Notes under the pieces: generated by a model
Database searches by the model: none
What the model saw: only the letters and a program-made list of their open reading frames with translations
Told to the model about the DNA's origin: nothing
In this document: in pieces, positions 1 to 6,397 of the stretch
How the letters are laid out: each line of letters starts with the position of its first letter
Numbering within the stretch: position 1 is the stretch's first letter
NCBI GenBank assembly: GCA_030634235.1
Contig: DAOWBD010000013.1
Coordinates: forward strand, 1-12,721
Origin: Candidatus Omnitrophota bacterium
Lineage (GTDB): Bacteria; Omnitrophota; Gorgyraeia; Zapsychrales; Zapsychraceae
Reading direction: 5' to 3'
DNA length: 12,721 nucleotides
Made by a program: the position numbers and the translations under genes

Positions 1-135
1 AACAGTTTTTGCCGGCAGTTGCGCGACGGCAAGAGCATCGAGGATTCATTAAAGTTCGCTTATCCGGTCTCGATACGAAGCATTAAGGAGCTGGAGGAAA
101 AGTGGCAAAAATATATTATGGAGGAGAAAGAATGA
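1..135 (+). CDS. C-terminal tail of an unidentified protein, possibly a peptidase MA-like (gluzincin) protein
   Basis: Frame 1 is open from the window edge and encodes 44 residues before TGA at 133-135. The tail is hydrophilic: a QLRDGKSIEDSLKF segment, then a helix with ELEEKWQKYI. It does not look like the membrane-embedded C-terminus of GspF, which often precedes gspG. The pattern 'DGKS-(E)-(D/E)-S/A-L ... I-x-x-L-E-x-x-W-x-x-Y' resembles, from memory, the end of peptidase MA-like metallopeptidase domains, but the catalytic HExxH region would lie outside the window, so this is a weak inference. The stop overlaps the gspG start as ATGA, and the gspG ribosome-binding site lies inside this reading frame, so the two genes are translationally coupled and belong to the same operon. 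Confidence 0.6.
   Translation, partial: NSFCRQLRDGKSIEDSLKFAYPVSIRSIKELEEKWQKYIMEEKE
120..126 (+). promoter_or_regulatory. Shine-Dalgarno that fixes the gspG start
   Basis: GGAGGAG lies five bases before the ATG at 132. It decides between that ATG and the in-frame GTG at 102, which has no comparable site and would add ten residues ahead of the prepilin leader. It is embedded in the upstream gene's last codons. Confidence 0.75.
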
Positions 136-539
136 GAAACAATATAAAAGGTTTTACTCTTATCGAGCTTATGCTGGTTGTAATCATTATCGGGGCCTTG
201 TCGGCTATGGTCCTGCCCCGGATGGTCGGGCGCTCAGAGCAGGCAAGGGTTAGCGCTACGAAAGCCGATATCAAAGCAAATATCGCGACCGCTTTGAAGC
301 TGTATGAATTAGATAACGGGTCCTTTCCGACGACCGATGAAGGGTTAGAGGCCTTATTGACCCAAGTTTCTTCCGCGGGCAATTGGAACGGGCCGTATCT
401 TGAATCCAAACCGATCGATTCCTGGGGACGGCAATATCAATATGAATCGCCGGGAACACATCGTAAGCAGGATTATGATCTTTTTTCGTTAGGAAAAGAC
501 GGCAAAGAGGGTAACGACGATATTACGAATTGGGAATAG
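132..539 (+). CDS. gspG: Type II secretion major pseudopilin GspG
   Basis: This 135-residue protein is the major subunit of the periplasmic T2SS pseudopilus. It has a short leader (MRNNIKG) followed by the prepilin cleavage motif G7/F8-TLIEL, with Glu at mature position +5, and a hydrophobic helix to about residue 29. The C-terminal part has the GspG-specific features: a DNGSFPTTDEGLEAL segment (61-75), a PIDSWGRQYQY segment (94-104), a PG turn (107-108) and the acidic SLGKDGKEGNDDI loop (119-131), which in the family binds calcium. It should be processed by a prepilin peptidase that is not in the window. I chose the ATG at 132 because of the ideal ribosome-binding site and because the leader then has the usual length. 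It is the first recognisable T2SS gene of the cluster and overlaps the preceding gene by three bases. Confidence 0.93.
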   Translation: MRNNIKGFTLIELMLVVIIIGALSAMVLPRMVGRSEQARVSATKADIKANIATALKLYELDNGSFPTTDEGLEALLTQVSSAGNWNGPYLESKPIDSWGRQYQYESPGTHRKQDYDLFSLGKDGKEGNDDITNWE

Positions 540-549
540 GGGGAGAGAG

Positions 550-1119
550 ATGAATGCCGGGTTTGTCAGAAAACGCGCGTGTTTTAGTTTTGTCCTTATT
601 GTCAGCTTAGGTATGATGTTTATTGTATGTGGGAACAGTTGCGCGCAAAGCTCAAAAAAAGTAGGTCAATTAAATTTTCTGCTTCCGGACGACTGGCCTG
701 TTGAAAAGCGGGGCGGTCTTGTGGCTCCTATCCCGACCGAAGAATACATATCGATCAAGTTTAAGGAGATTGAGAAAGAATTTCAGACGATCAGGGGTGA
801 TCTCTCCGAGAAATTCCAGGGTTTGGAATCAGGCCTGAAGAATATCGAGAAGGGCCTCTCGGAGGAAATGGAAGCGCTCCGGTCAAAGAATGAAGAAGAA
901 GGCCTCGGCAGAAATTTGACGGATATTTTATCAAGCATCGAGACGCTTAAAGGCGAGCTTGACCGCCTTGACCGGAAAATGACAAAGAAGATCAAGGATA
1001 TGCAGGTAAAACTTGAGGAGATCAATCCTGAAATTGAGTTTATTAAAGAAAACCTCGACGGTCTTCAAACGCAGATCTACAGGCTTGATGAAAAGATCGA
1101 TTATTTTCACGAAGATTAG
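550..1119 (+). CDS. Exported coiled-coil protein of unknown function inside the T2SS operon
   Basis: I do not recognise a named family. The 189-residue product has a positively charged N-terminus and a hydrophobic stretch (about 11-27) ending in CGNSCAQ, which reads as a signal peptide cut near residue 32 or a retained anchor; the lipobox is poor. A short proline-rich segment follows (residues 44-63, LLPDDWPVEKRGG and APIPTEEY). From about 66 to 187 the sequence is almost all charged heptads, a long coiled coil with a likely break near GLGRNL (118-123). It contains no pseudopilin motif. It starts 10 bases after gspG with a purine-rich GGGGAGAG leader and ends 27 bases before gspI, the slot where gspH normally lies. 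A structural or assembly role at the secretion apparatus is a guess from position only. Confidence 0.8.
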   Translation: MNAGFVRKRACFSFVLIVSLGMMFIVCGNSCAQSSKKVGQLNFLLPDDWPVEKRGGLVAPIPTEEYISIKFKEIEKEFQTIRGDLSEKFQGLESGLKNIEKGLSEEMEALRSKNEEEGLGRNLTDILSSIETLKGELDRLDRKMTKKIKDMQVKLEEINPEIEFIKENLDGLQTQIYRLDEKIDYFHED

Positions 1120-1146
1120 CACCGCCCCTACGAATTATACATATTC

Positions 1147-1578
1147 ATGAAACAAAAAATCCGGTTCTCCAAAAGATCAAAAGGCTTCACGCTCATCGAG
1201 GTGATGGTGACCGTCGCTATTCTAGCGTTTGGTATCGTTACGATCTATGAGGCGTTGTTCATTTCCATGGATGCGTTCGGGTTCTATACCAACTATTTGA
1301 ACACGCAGGACTGGGGCAATGAGAAGATCGTGGAGGTCCAGGACCAATTAACACAGATGCAGATATTGGAGCCGGGGGAGGTGTCCGGCCAGATCGTTCG
1401 TGATCATAAGACGTTTGATTGGTCGATGACGATCAGCCCGGTCAATGAAGAGCTGGGGTTGTATAAGATCGACCTCACCCTTTCCTGGAAGCAAGGGAGC
1501 AAAACGGTATCATCTTCCCGGGCAGCTTATCTATTGCCGCCCCAGCTAAAAGAATATAATGAAGAGAACTTTGTATAA
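1147..1578 (+). CDS. gspI: Minor pseudopilin GspI
   Basis: This 143-residue protein has a 13-residue basic leader ending in KG and the prepilin motif FTLIEVMV, with Glu at mature +5 (residue 18), followed by a hydrophobic helix to about residue 38. The rest is a small domain with FDWSMTISPV and YKIDLTLSWK strands, like the GspI fold: the family commonly shows a W/Y...V...L..V.V.W pattern here. In T2SS, GspI nucleates the tip complex with GspJ and GspK, whose genes follow directly. The ATG at 1147 has no clear Shine-Dalgarno and no alternative in-frame start lies nearby, so translation may depend on coupling to the upstream gene. The 3' end overlaps gspJ by 20 bases. GspI rather than GspH is inferred from size, order and sequence style. 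Confidence 0.82.
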   Translation: MKQKIRFSKRSKGFTLIEVMVTVAILAFGIVTIYEALFISMDAFGFYTNYLNTQDWGNEKIVEVQDQLTQMQILEPGEVSGQIVRDHKTFDWSMTISPVNEELGLYKIDLTLSWKQGSKTVSSSRAAYLLPPQLKEYNEENFV

Positions 1579-2206
1579 GAAGGGATTCACGCTGATCGAG
1601 CTTTTGCTTGTCGCCTCTATTTTAGCGGTGGTCGGCGTGGTCGTTTTTGGAACCTTTGTCAGGGGTGTCAGTATCTGGCAGCGCGTTTCCCAGCCGGCCG
1701 GCACGGAAGATGTCGGTCTGTTCCTGAAGAACATATCCTATGACCTGCGCAACAGCTTTAAGATGACGGGCCTGAAGTTCCGCGGGGGAAGAAGCCGGAT
1801 CAGTTTCCCGACGAGGATCAAGCATCATGACGAGGAGGGTGTCGAGGATTCGATCGGGCAAGTGACCTATTCTTTCGACCGGAGAAAGAAGGAATTGTAT
1901 AAATCCCAGGCCAGTTACAGCGAGGTGTACCACAAAAAGACCGGACGCGAACGGACGCTTGCTGAGGGGATCAGCTCGCTGCAATACGAATATTTTGTCT
2001 ATGATGCAGAGAGAAAAAAATATTCATGGGCTACTAGCTGGCAGGGGAGCGATAAGTCTTTTGGGGCTGAAGTTGAGGAAAATGTGCCGCTGATGGTCAA
2101 GATCCGGGTCGGTATCCCAAAAGAAGAAGTTGAGCAGGAATTTGTCAAAACGATCCCGATACCGTCGGCCTGTTGCTGGCCGTTTATTGACGAGGAAGGA
2201 AAATGA
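1559..2206 (+). CDS. gspJ: Minor pseudopilin GspJ
   Basis: The 215-residue product starts MKRTLYKKG with cleavage expected before F10-TLIEL (Glu at mature +5), then a hydrophobic helix to about residue 36. After the N-terminal helix come DVGLFLKNISYDLRNSF, a beta-rich middle (RISFPTRI, QVTYSFDRRKKELYK), LAEGISSLQYEYFVYD, a tryptophan-containing segment (YSWATSWQG) and VPLMVKIRVGIP. This matches the usual GspJ layout, in which a 'L.....F.Y.' strand, a W-rich loop and a final 'lP..v.i.i' strand recur. It belongs to the pseudopilus tip complex with GspI and GspK. It overlaps gspI by 20 bases at its start and gspK by four bases (ATGA) at its end, pointing to coupled translation. The leader of nine residues is of normal length, so the start is credible despite a weak ribosome-binding site. 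Confidence 0.85.
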   Translation: MKRTLYKKGFTLIELLLVASILAVVGVVVFGTFVRGVSIWQRVSQPAGTEDVGLFLKNISYDLRNSFKMTGLKFRGGRSRISFPTRIKHHDEEGVEDSIGQVTYSFDRRKKELYKSQASYSEVYHKKTGRERTLAEGISSLQYEYFVYDAERKKYSWATSWQGSDKSFGAEVEENVPLMVKIRVGIPKEEVEQEFVKTIPIPSACCWPFIDEEGK

Positions 2207-3216
2207 TCAGAAAAAATATCCGCGGGAGCACGCTGATCATCGCGCTATGGTCGTTATTTTTACTGACCATATTTGCCGTGCAGCTCGGCGTGATCGTCCG
2301 TCAGAAGGTGACTCTTGTTTACCGGTTAGATGAGCGGGATGCCCGTTATTTGATCGCTGAGGCAGGGGTTAAGCAGGCGATCGTTCAATTACGCAAGGAA
2401 GATGATTTTTTCGCTGCGGATTTCCTCGGAGAGAGATGGAGCGACCAGGTTGATACTTTTGCGGATATCCGTGTCGGGAAAGGAAAATTTAATGTCAGTT
2501 ACTATTACCGCGATGGGGAGTATTCCCGCACGATGTATGGGATGCAGGATGAAGAAAGCAAGATCAATTTGAACAAGGCTGACGTCGAGATGATAACAAG
2601 GTTGATCGAAACAGTCACGGATGTAACACTCTCGGATGCCCAGGAGTTGGCGTATTGTATTATCGACTGGCGGGATAAGGATTCTTTTTTCCAGCACCCG
2701 CAGTTCGGGGCGGAAGATTCTGATTACACGGGCAAGCGAAATTCCTATGAAGCTAAGGACAGTGACTTCGAAGTGATCGAAGAATTATTACTTGTTGATA
2801 AAATGGATCAAGAAATCTTTGATAAACTCGAATACTTTGTTACTATCTATGGAGAGGGAAAAGTCAACATTAATACGGCCTCGAGGGAAGTATTGATGGC
2901 GATGGGGATCAATGGGCGTGTTGTCGAAAATATCCTGGACTTCCGTAAGGGCGCTGATTTGATCGCCGGGACGGGAGACGATGATATATTTCTTCAATCA
3001 GCGATGATCGTCCCGCAGTTGAGCCAGGTTTTTGACTTGAACCCGAGCGACCTAGCCTCTTTGAGTAATTTGGTTGCGGCAGGGAAGTTTACGACAAAGT
3101 CCGAGAACTTCATGATCCGCAGTGTTGGTGAGCTCGACCACAAAAAAGGGCGAACAACGATCGTTGCGGTGGCCGAGCGGACAGGGCAGATTAAATATTG
3201 GCGTGAAGAGATATAA
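2203..3216 (+). CDS. gspK: Pseudopilus tip protein GspK
   Basis: GspK (337 residues) is the large minor pseudopilin that caps the T2SS pseudopilus. The leader MIRKNIRG is followed by STLIIALWSLFLL. As usual in GspK, mature position +5 is not Glu (it is Ile13), which would suit a subunit at the very tip. Family marks are DEESKINLNKAD (116-127), the AYCIIDWRDKDS segment (150-161), which follows an LSDAQEL helix, and a second helix-hairpin-helix-like GKVNINTASREVL (219-231). The segment FMIRSVGE (303-310) near the C-terminus matches the strand that closes the family's second domain. The good site GAGGAAGGAAA precedes the ATG, which overlaps the gspJ stop. A gap of 52 bases separates it from gspL, with no terminator visible. 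Confidence 0.92.
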   Translation: MIRKNIRGSTLIIALWSLFLLTIFAVQLGVIVRQKVTLVYRLDERDARYLIAEAGVKQAIVQLRKEDDFFAADFLGERWSDQVDTFADIRVGKGKFNVSYYYRDGEYSRTMYGMQDEESKINLNKADVEMITRLIETVTDVTLSDAQELAYCIIDWRDKDSFFQHPQFGAEDSDYTGKRNSYEAKDSDFEVIEELLLVDKMDQEIFDKLEYFVTIYGEGKVNINTASREVLMAMGINGRVVENILDFRKGADLIAGTGDDDIFLQSAMIVPQLSQVFDLNPSDLASLSNLVAAGKFTTKSENFMIRSVGELDHKKGRTTIVAVAERTGQIKYWREEI

Positions 3217-3268
3217 TATTGGTGGATACACGAAGTAAGAACGCAAATAAGAAAAGGGCCATAAAAAC

Positions 3269-4735
3269 GTGAGCGTATTTCCTCATATCGGCATCAAGGA
3301 TGTCATTTCTGTAAGTTTGAGCGGTGACAATCTTAAGCTCGCTTACGCGAAAGTTTCACCGACGAGAAAGGAACTGGTGGACTTGGTCAGCTACGAGATC
3401 CAGGGGCTTTCCGATGAAGAGATCACCAAATCCATCCGCTCGTCGCTCGATAGCCTGAAACTGTCTGCGCCCGAGGTCATCGTGACGGTGCCGTCCCATG
3501 CGACGATCGCCAAGAATATTGAGATTCCTTCTCTTGATGCCCGCGAGATCCGGGAGATCGTTGACCTTCAGGCCGGCCGGCACACGCCCTATTCCCGCGA
3601 AGAGATCATTATCGATTATATCAATATCGGAGCTTACCGGGAGAATTACACGAAGATCCTTCTGATCATTGTGACCCTCAGCGTGATCCGTCGGCAGATC
3701 GATATATTGGAACGGGCCGGTCTAAGGATCGAGAAGGTCTATTTCACGCCTGAGGTGATCACGCATCTCTTCTCGAGCACGGTGAAGTCCGGGCAGTCTC
3801 AATCTGTGCAAACGCTTATTCATGTTGACGCCCATTTTACGGATTTTATCAATATTTGCAAAGGCGAGGTTATTTTTGTTCGGAGTATTCCCATTGGAAA
3901 ACAGCATCTGATCAGCGAGCGGGACCGGTATCAAATGCGTTTTATTGAAGAAGTGAAGAAGTCCTTTGAAACCTATCAGAGCGAGGATATCGGATCTTTA
4001 CCCGAGGAGATCATTTTGACGGGATCGGTTCGGGAAGACAGCGAGCTTCAGGATCTGCTCGGTAAAATGCTCTATATGCCCGTTAAGTTCTTTTCTTATC
4101 TTGATCACGTGCCGCTGGCATCCCAGGAACTCAAGAAGAGCCTTTCCGTCGGGCAGGATTCATTCTTGGATGTGATCGCGCCGCTGATCAATCCGGTTCG
4201 CAAACACATCAATCTTATTCCCGAAGAAATTAAATTAAGAAAGAGATTCGAAGAAAAGAGCAAGGATCTGGTCGCGGCTGGTGTCTATATCCTGACGATC
4301 TTTGCGATGCTTTGTCTTATACTGATCAGCAAGATTTATTTTAAGGCGTCCTATTTGAAGAACATTAACGACATGTATGCGCCCGTGATCGAGGCCTCCA
4401 AACGCCTCGAGAAAGATTTTTCGCAAATGCGGCTGATCAAAAGGGAGCTGAAGGACCGTCATATTGCCATAGAGGTCTTAGCGGAACTATATGATCTTAT
4501 TCCGACGGATGTTCAGCTCAACGGTATCAAGTTCAGCTTGCAGGGGCGGTTTTCCATTGAGGGGAACTCGCGGACAATGGGAATGGTCTTTTCCTTTATC
4601 GGGGATATGGAGGAATCGGAACTCTTTAAGAATGTTGAGTCTAAGAGAACGACAAAACGTAAAGAGGAGGGTGAAGAGATCGTTGATTTTGAGATCATCT
4701 GCACCATTGAGGATATATTAGGAAAGACAGGCTAA
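3269..4735 (+). CDS. gspL: GspL-like inner-membrane platform protein (PilM-like plus PilN-like fusion)
   Basis: This 488-residue protein joins two parts. Residues 8 to about 300 resemble the actin-fold PilM/GspL cytoplasmic domain: an N-terminal KDVISVSLSGDNLKLAYAKV strand pair, VIVTVPSHATIAKNIEIP (70-87), a PYSREEIIIDY segment (107-117), a QTLIHVDAHFTDF strand (181-193) and EIILTGSV (247-254). Residues 312-488 resemble PilN: HINLIPEEIKLRKRF, one membrane helix at about 335-358, a periplasmic coiled coil, then LYDLIPTDVQLNGIKFSLQG and a small ferredoxin-like domain. GspL links the T2SS ATPase to the inner-membrane platform and pairs with GspM, encoded next. The start is GTG at 3269, about 10 bases after an AAAAGGG site. 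The gene ends in TAATG, overlapping gspM by one base. Confidence 0.85.
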   Translation: MSVFPHIGIKDVISVSLSGDNLKLAYAKVSPTRKELVDLVSYEIQGLSDEEITKSIRSSLDSLKLSAPEVIVTVPSHATIAKNIEIPSLDAREIREIVDLQAGRHTPYSREEIIIDYINIGAYRENYTKILLIIVTLSVIRRQIDILERAGLRIEKVYFTPEVITHLFSSTVKSGQSQSVQTLIHVDAHFTDFINICKGEVIFVRSIPIGKQHLISERDRYQMRFIEEVKKSFETYQSEDIGSLPEEIILTGSVREDSELQDLLGKMLYMPVKFFSYLDHVPLASQELKKSLSVGQDSFLDVIAPLINPVRKHINLIPEEIKLRKRFEEKSKDLVAAGVYILTIFAMLCLILISKIYFKASYLKNINDMYAPVIEASKRLEKDFSQMRLIKRELKDRHIAIEVLAELYDLIPTDVQLNGIKFSLQGRFSIEGNSRTMGMVFSFIGDMEESELFKNVESKRTTKRKEEGEEIVDFEIICTIEDILGKTG

Positions 4736-5292
4736 TGGGTATTAAATCGATCGTAGCAATCATATCGCGTTTATCGAAGAGGGAGCGCACCGTTCTTTAT
4801 GTGACCGCTTTTTTCATCGGCCTGCTTCTATTGGATCGCCTTGTACTCTCACCCATTCTTTCGAAGATCGATGAGCTTGATGAGACGATCAGTCTTCAGG
4901 AAGATGCGATCGAGCAAAGCCTGCTGATCGTGACGCAGGAGAAAAGGATCGAAGGAGAGAGCAATCTCTATATTTCTTACTTGAGCCAGCCGGAAGGCGA
5001 GGAAAAGGAAGTAACGAAATTTTTAAAGGAAGTTGAGAATATCGCCAAGAAATCTTCCGTTTATCTGATCGACATCAAGCCGGCGGGTAAAGATGTCGAC
5101 GGTGTCTCGACGCGGTATTTTTTGAAATTGAACTTTGAGGCGCAAATGGAACAGGCGTTTAGTTTTTTTCATAATATAACGAATTATGACCAGTTGCTTA
5201 AGATCGAGGGATACGAGATCAATCCAAAGACAGAAGGGACCAGCGTGATCACGTGCAGCACTTCGATCTCAAAAGCGTTCATTCCGGAATAA
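4735..5292 (+). CDS. gspM: GspM/PilO-like inner-membrane platform protein
   Basis: The 185-residue product has a short cytoplasmic N-terminus with LSKRERTVL (13-21), a hallmark of GspM ('L..RER.l'), then one transmembrane helix at about 18-38. A periplasmic coiled coil follows (41-70), then a small alpha/beta domain (about 92-180) with VTKFLKEVENIAKKSSVYLIDI and YFLKLNFEAQMEQAFSFFHNI, the ferredoxin-like pattern shared by GspM and PilO. It should dimerise with the GspL-type protein encoded immediately upstream, with which it shares the TAATG junction. At this size it could equally be called PilO-like; the RER motif and the pseudopilin neighbours favour the GspM name. It is the last recognisable secretion gene in the operon. 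Confidence 0.78.
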   Translation: MGIKSIVAIISRLSKRERTVLYVTAFFIGLLLLDRLVLSPILSKIDELDETISLQEDAIEQSLLIVTQEKRIEGESNLYISYLSQPEGEEKEVTKFLKEVENIAKKSSVYLIDIKPAGKDVDGVSTRYFLKLNFEAQMEQAFSFFHNITNYDQLLKIEGYEINPKTEGTSVITCSTSISKAFIPE

Positions 5293-5314
5293 GGAAAGGA
5301 TATAAGCCAGAACA

Positions 5315-5935
5315 GTGATCTTTATTTTACTTTTTATCATAGGGTTGGGAACAGGGCTCTCCGGGGCCATGATTCCGGGCCCTTTATTTTTATTTACTGT
5401 TTCTGAGTCCTTAAAAAAGGATTCGGCGGTCGGATTGCGTATTGCGATCGGGCATATCATTATTGAGGCCCTTTTTGTCGTGATGATCTTTTTGGGATTT
5501 AAGAACATGCTGACTTCAAACGGGTTCATGCGGCTTATCTCCGGGCTTGGCGGAATTGCGTTGATCGTTATGGGGATCGTGCTTCTTTATGGTGCTGCGA
5601 AGATGACCCTTCAGGTCAAAGACGGTGTTGAGTTTGATTATGGAGCCGTTGTGGGAGGCGCTTTTTTTAGCATTGTCAGTCCCGGGTTCTTGATATGGTG
5701 GTCGACCATTGGCCTTTCGGTCGTACTCAAATCTCTTCTGTTCGGTCTGGCCGGACTAACTATGGTAGCTCTGGGGCATTGGACGGCGGATATCGGCTGG
5801 CACTGGTTTGTTTCCTATTTTGTGAATAAACGGAAGTATTCCATGGAAGATGAGCCGTACAGGAACGTTATGCGGTTGCTTGCCTTGGGGCTGGTCGCAA
5901 CAGGCATATATTTTTGTTTTGGTATTTCGATCTGA
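5315..5935 (+). CDS. LysE/RhtB-family amino-acid exporter-like membrane protein
   Basis: This 206-residue, strongly hydrophobic protein has about six membrane helices (roughly 2-24, 43-62, 76-98, 108-134, 140-160 and 185-204). The first helix carries GLSGAMIPGPLFLFTVSESL (14-33), the conserved N-terminal 'G...PGP' signature of the LysE superfamily, followed by GLRIAIGHIIIEALF, where the family has a conserved 'G...G....' helix. LysE-type proteins export amino acids or other small solutes through the inner membrane; the substrate here cannot be told. The only plausible start is GTG at 5315, since an in-frame stop lies just upstream; the AAGGAAAGGA stretch at 5291-5300 is somewhat far from it. 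The gene follows gspM by 22 bases and may be cotranscribed, though no functional link to secretion is evident. Confidence 0.82.
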   Translation: MIFILLFIIGLGTGLSGAMIPGPLFLFTVSESLKKDSAVGLRIAIGHIIIEALFVVMIFLGFKNMLTSNGFMRLISGLGGIALIVMGIVLLYGAAKMTLQVKDGVEFDYGAVVGGAFFSIVSPGFLIWWSTIGLSVVLKSLLFGLAGLTMVALGHWTADIGWHWFVSYFVNKRKYSMEDEPYRNVMRLLALGLVATGIYFCFGISI

Positions 5936-5955
5936 AACGATAGAAGGAAAGGGTG

Positions 5956-6342
5956 TTATTTAGAAGATTTCATCTTAGCGTGGATGCGGATGATCGGTTC
6001 GAGCAATTGTTCAAGCTGCGTGAGTGTTCCTCCCTTAGGAAAAAATCCTGAAATCCCAAGCTCTTGAAGAACCGGGAGTTGTTCTAATTCTGCCGTGATC
6101 ATAATAACAGGTAAAGTCTGATTGTTTTCCCGGATGCTCTTTAGGGTTTCAACACCGTCCATGACGGGCATGTTGATATCTAAAAGCATGATGTCAGGCA
6201 CACACTCTCCAACCAGTTTCAGGGCATCTTCACCATTTAATGCGGTCCGGACACCATAGCCTTTGGCTTCCAGCCAAAAGGCAATCGGTTCTATGAAGTC
6301 CATCTCATCGTCAACAAGAAGAATATTGAATTTCTTTTCCAT
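5956..6342 (-). CDS. Single-domain response regulator (receiver only)
   Basis: The 128-residue protein is a complete CheY-like receiver domain with no output domain. It has the acidic pair D11-D12, the phospho-acceptor D55 in IMLLDINMPVMDG, T83 in VIMITAE and K103 in FFPKGG, so all active-site residues are present. It would receive phosphate from the histidine kinase encoded 55 bases upstream on the same strand, and then act by protein contact or pass the phosphate on. The ATAGGAAAATTC leader gives a usable ribosome-binding site. It converges with the LysE gene, leaving 20 bases between the two stops and no obvious terminator hairpin. A promoter-like sequence immediately upstream could allow separate expression. 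Confidence 0.93.
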   Translation of the reverse strand: MEKKFNILLVDDEMDFIEPIAFWLEAKGYGVRTALNGEDALKLVGECVPDIMLLDINMPVMDGVETLKSIRENNQTLPVIMITAELEQLPVLQELGISGFFPKGGTLTQLEQLLEPIIRIHAKMKSSK

Positions 6343-6367
6343 GAATTTTCCTATCTGTTTTGTTGGT

Positions 6368-6396
6368 ATTTTACACCAAAGTTATCTATAAAACAA
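6368..6396 (-). promoter_or_regulatory. Candidate sigma70-type promoter for the receiver gene
   Basis: Read on the minus strand, TTGTTT (6396-6391), a 17-base spacer and TAAAAT (6373-6368) lie between the kinase stop and the receiver ATG, 25 bases before the ATG. Spacing is ideal and the -10 matches consensus at 5 of 6 positions, but the region is AT-rich, so chance matches are possible. Confidence 0.35.
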
Positions 6397-6397
6397 A

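Noticed and set aside
102..131. Longer gspG start at GTG 102 adding ten residues
   Set aside because: The ATG at 132 has a perfect ribosome-binding site and gives a normal seven-residue prepilin leader; the extension overlaps the upstream gene's coding sequence.
1622..1984. 120-codon open frame on the - strand
   Set aside because: It is antisense to gspJ and has no start signal or protein features of its own.
5936..5955. Bidirectional terminator between the converging LysE and receiver genes
   Set aside because: The 20-base gap shows no inverted repeat or T-run on either strand.
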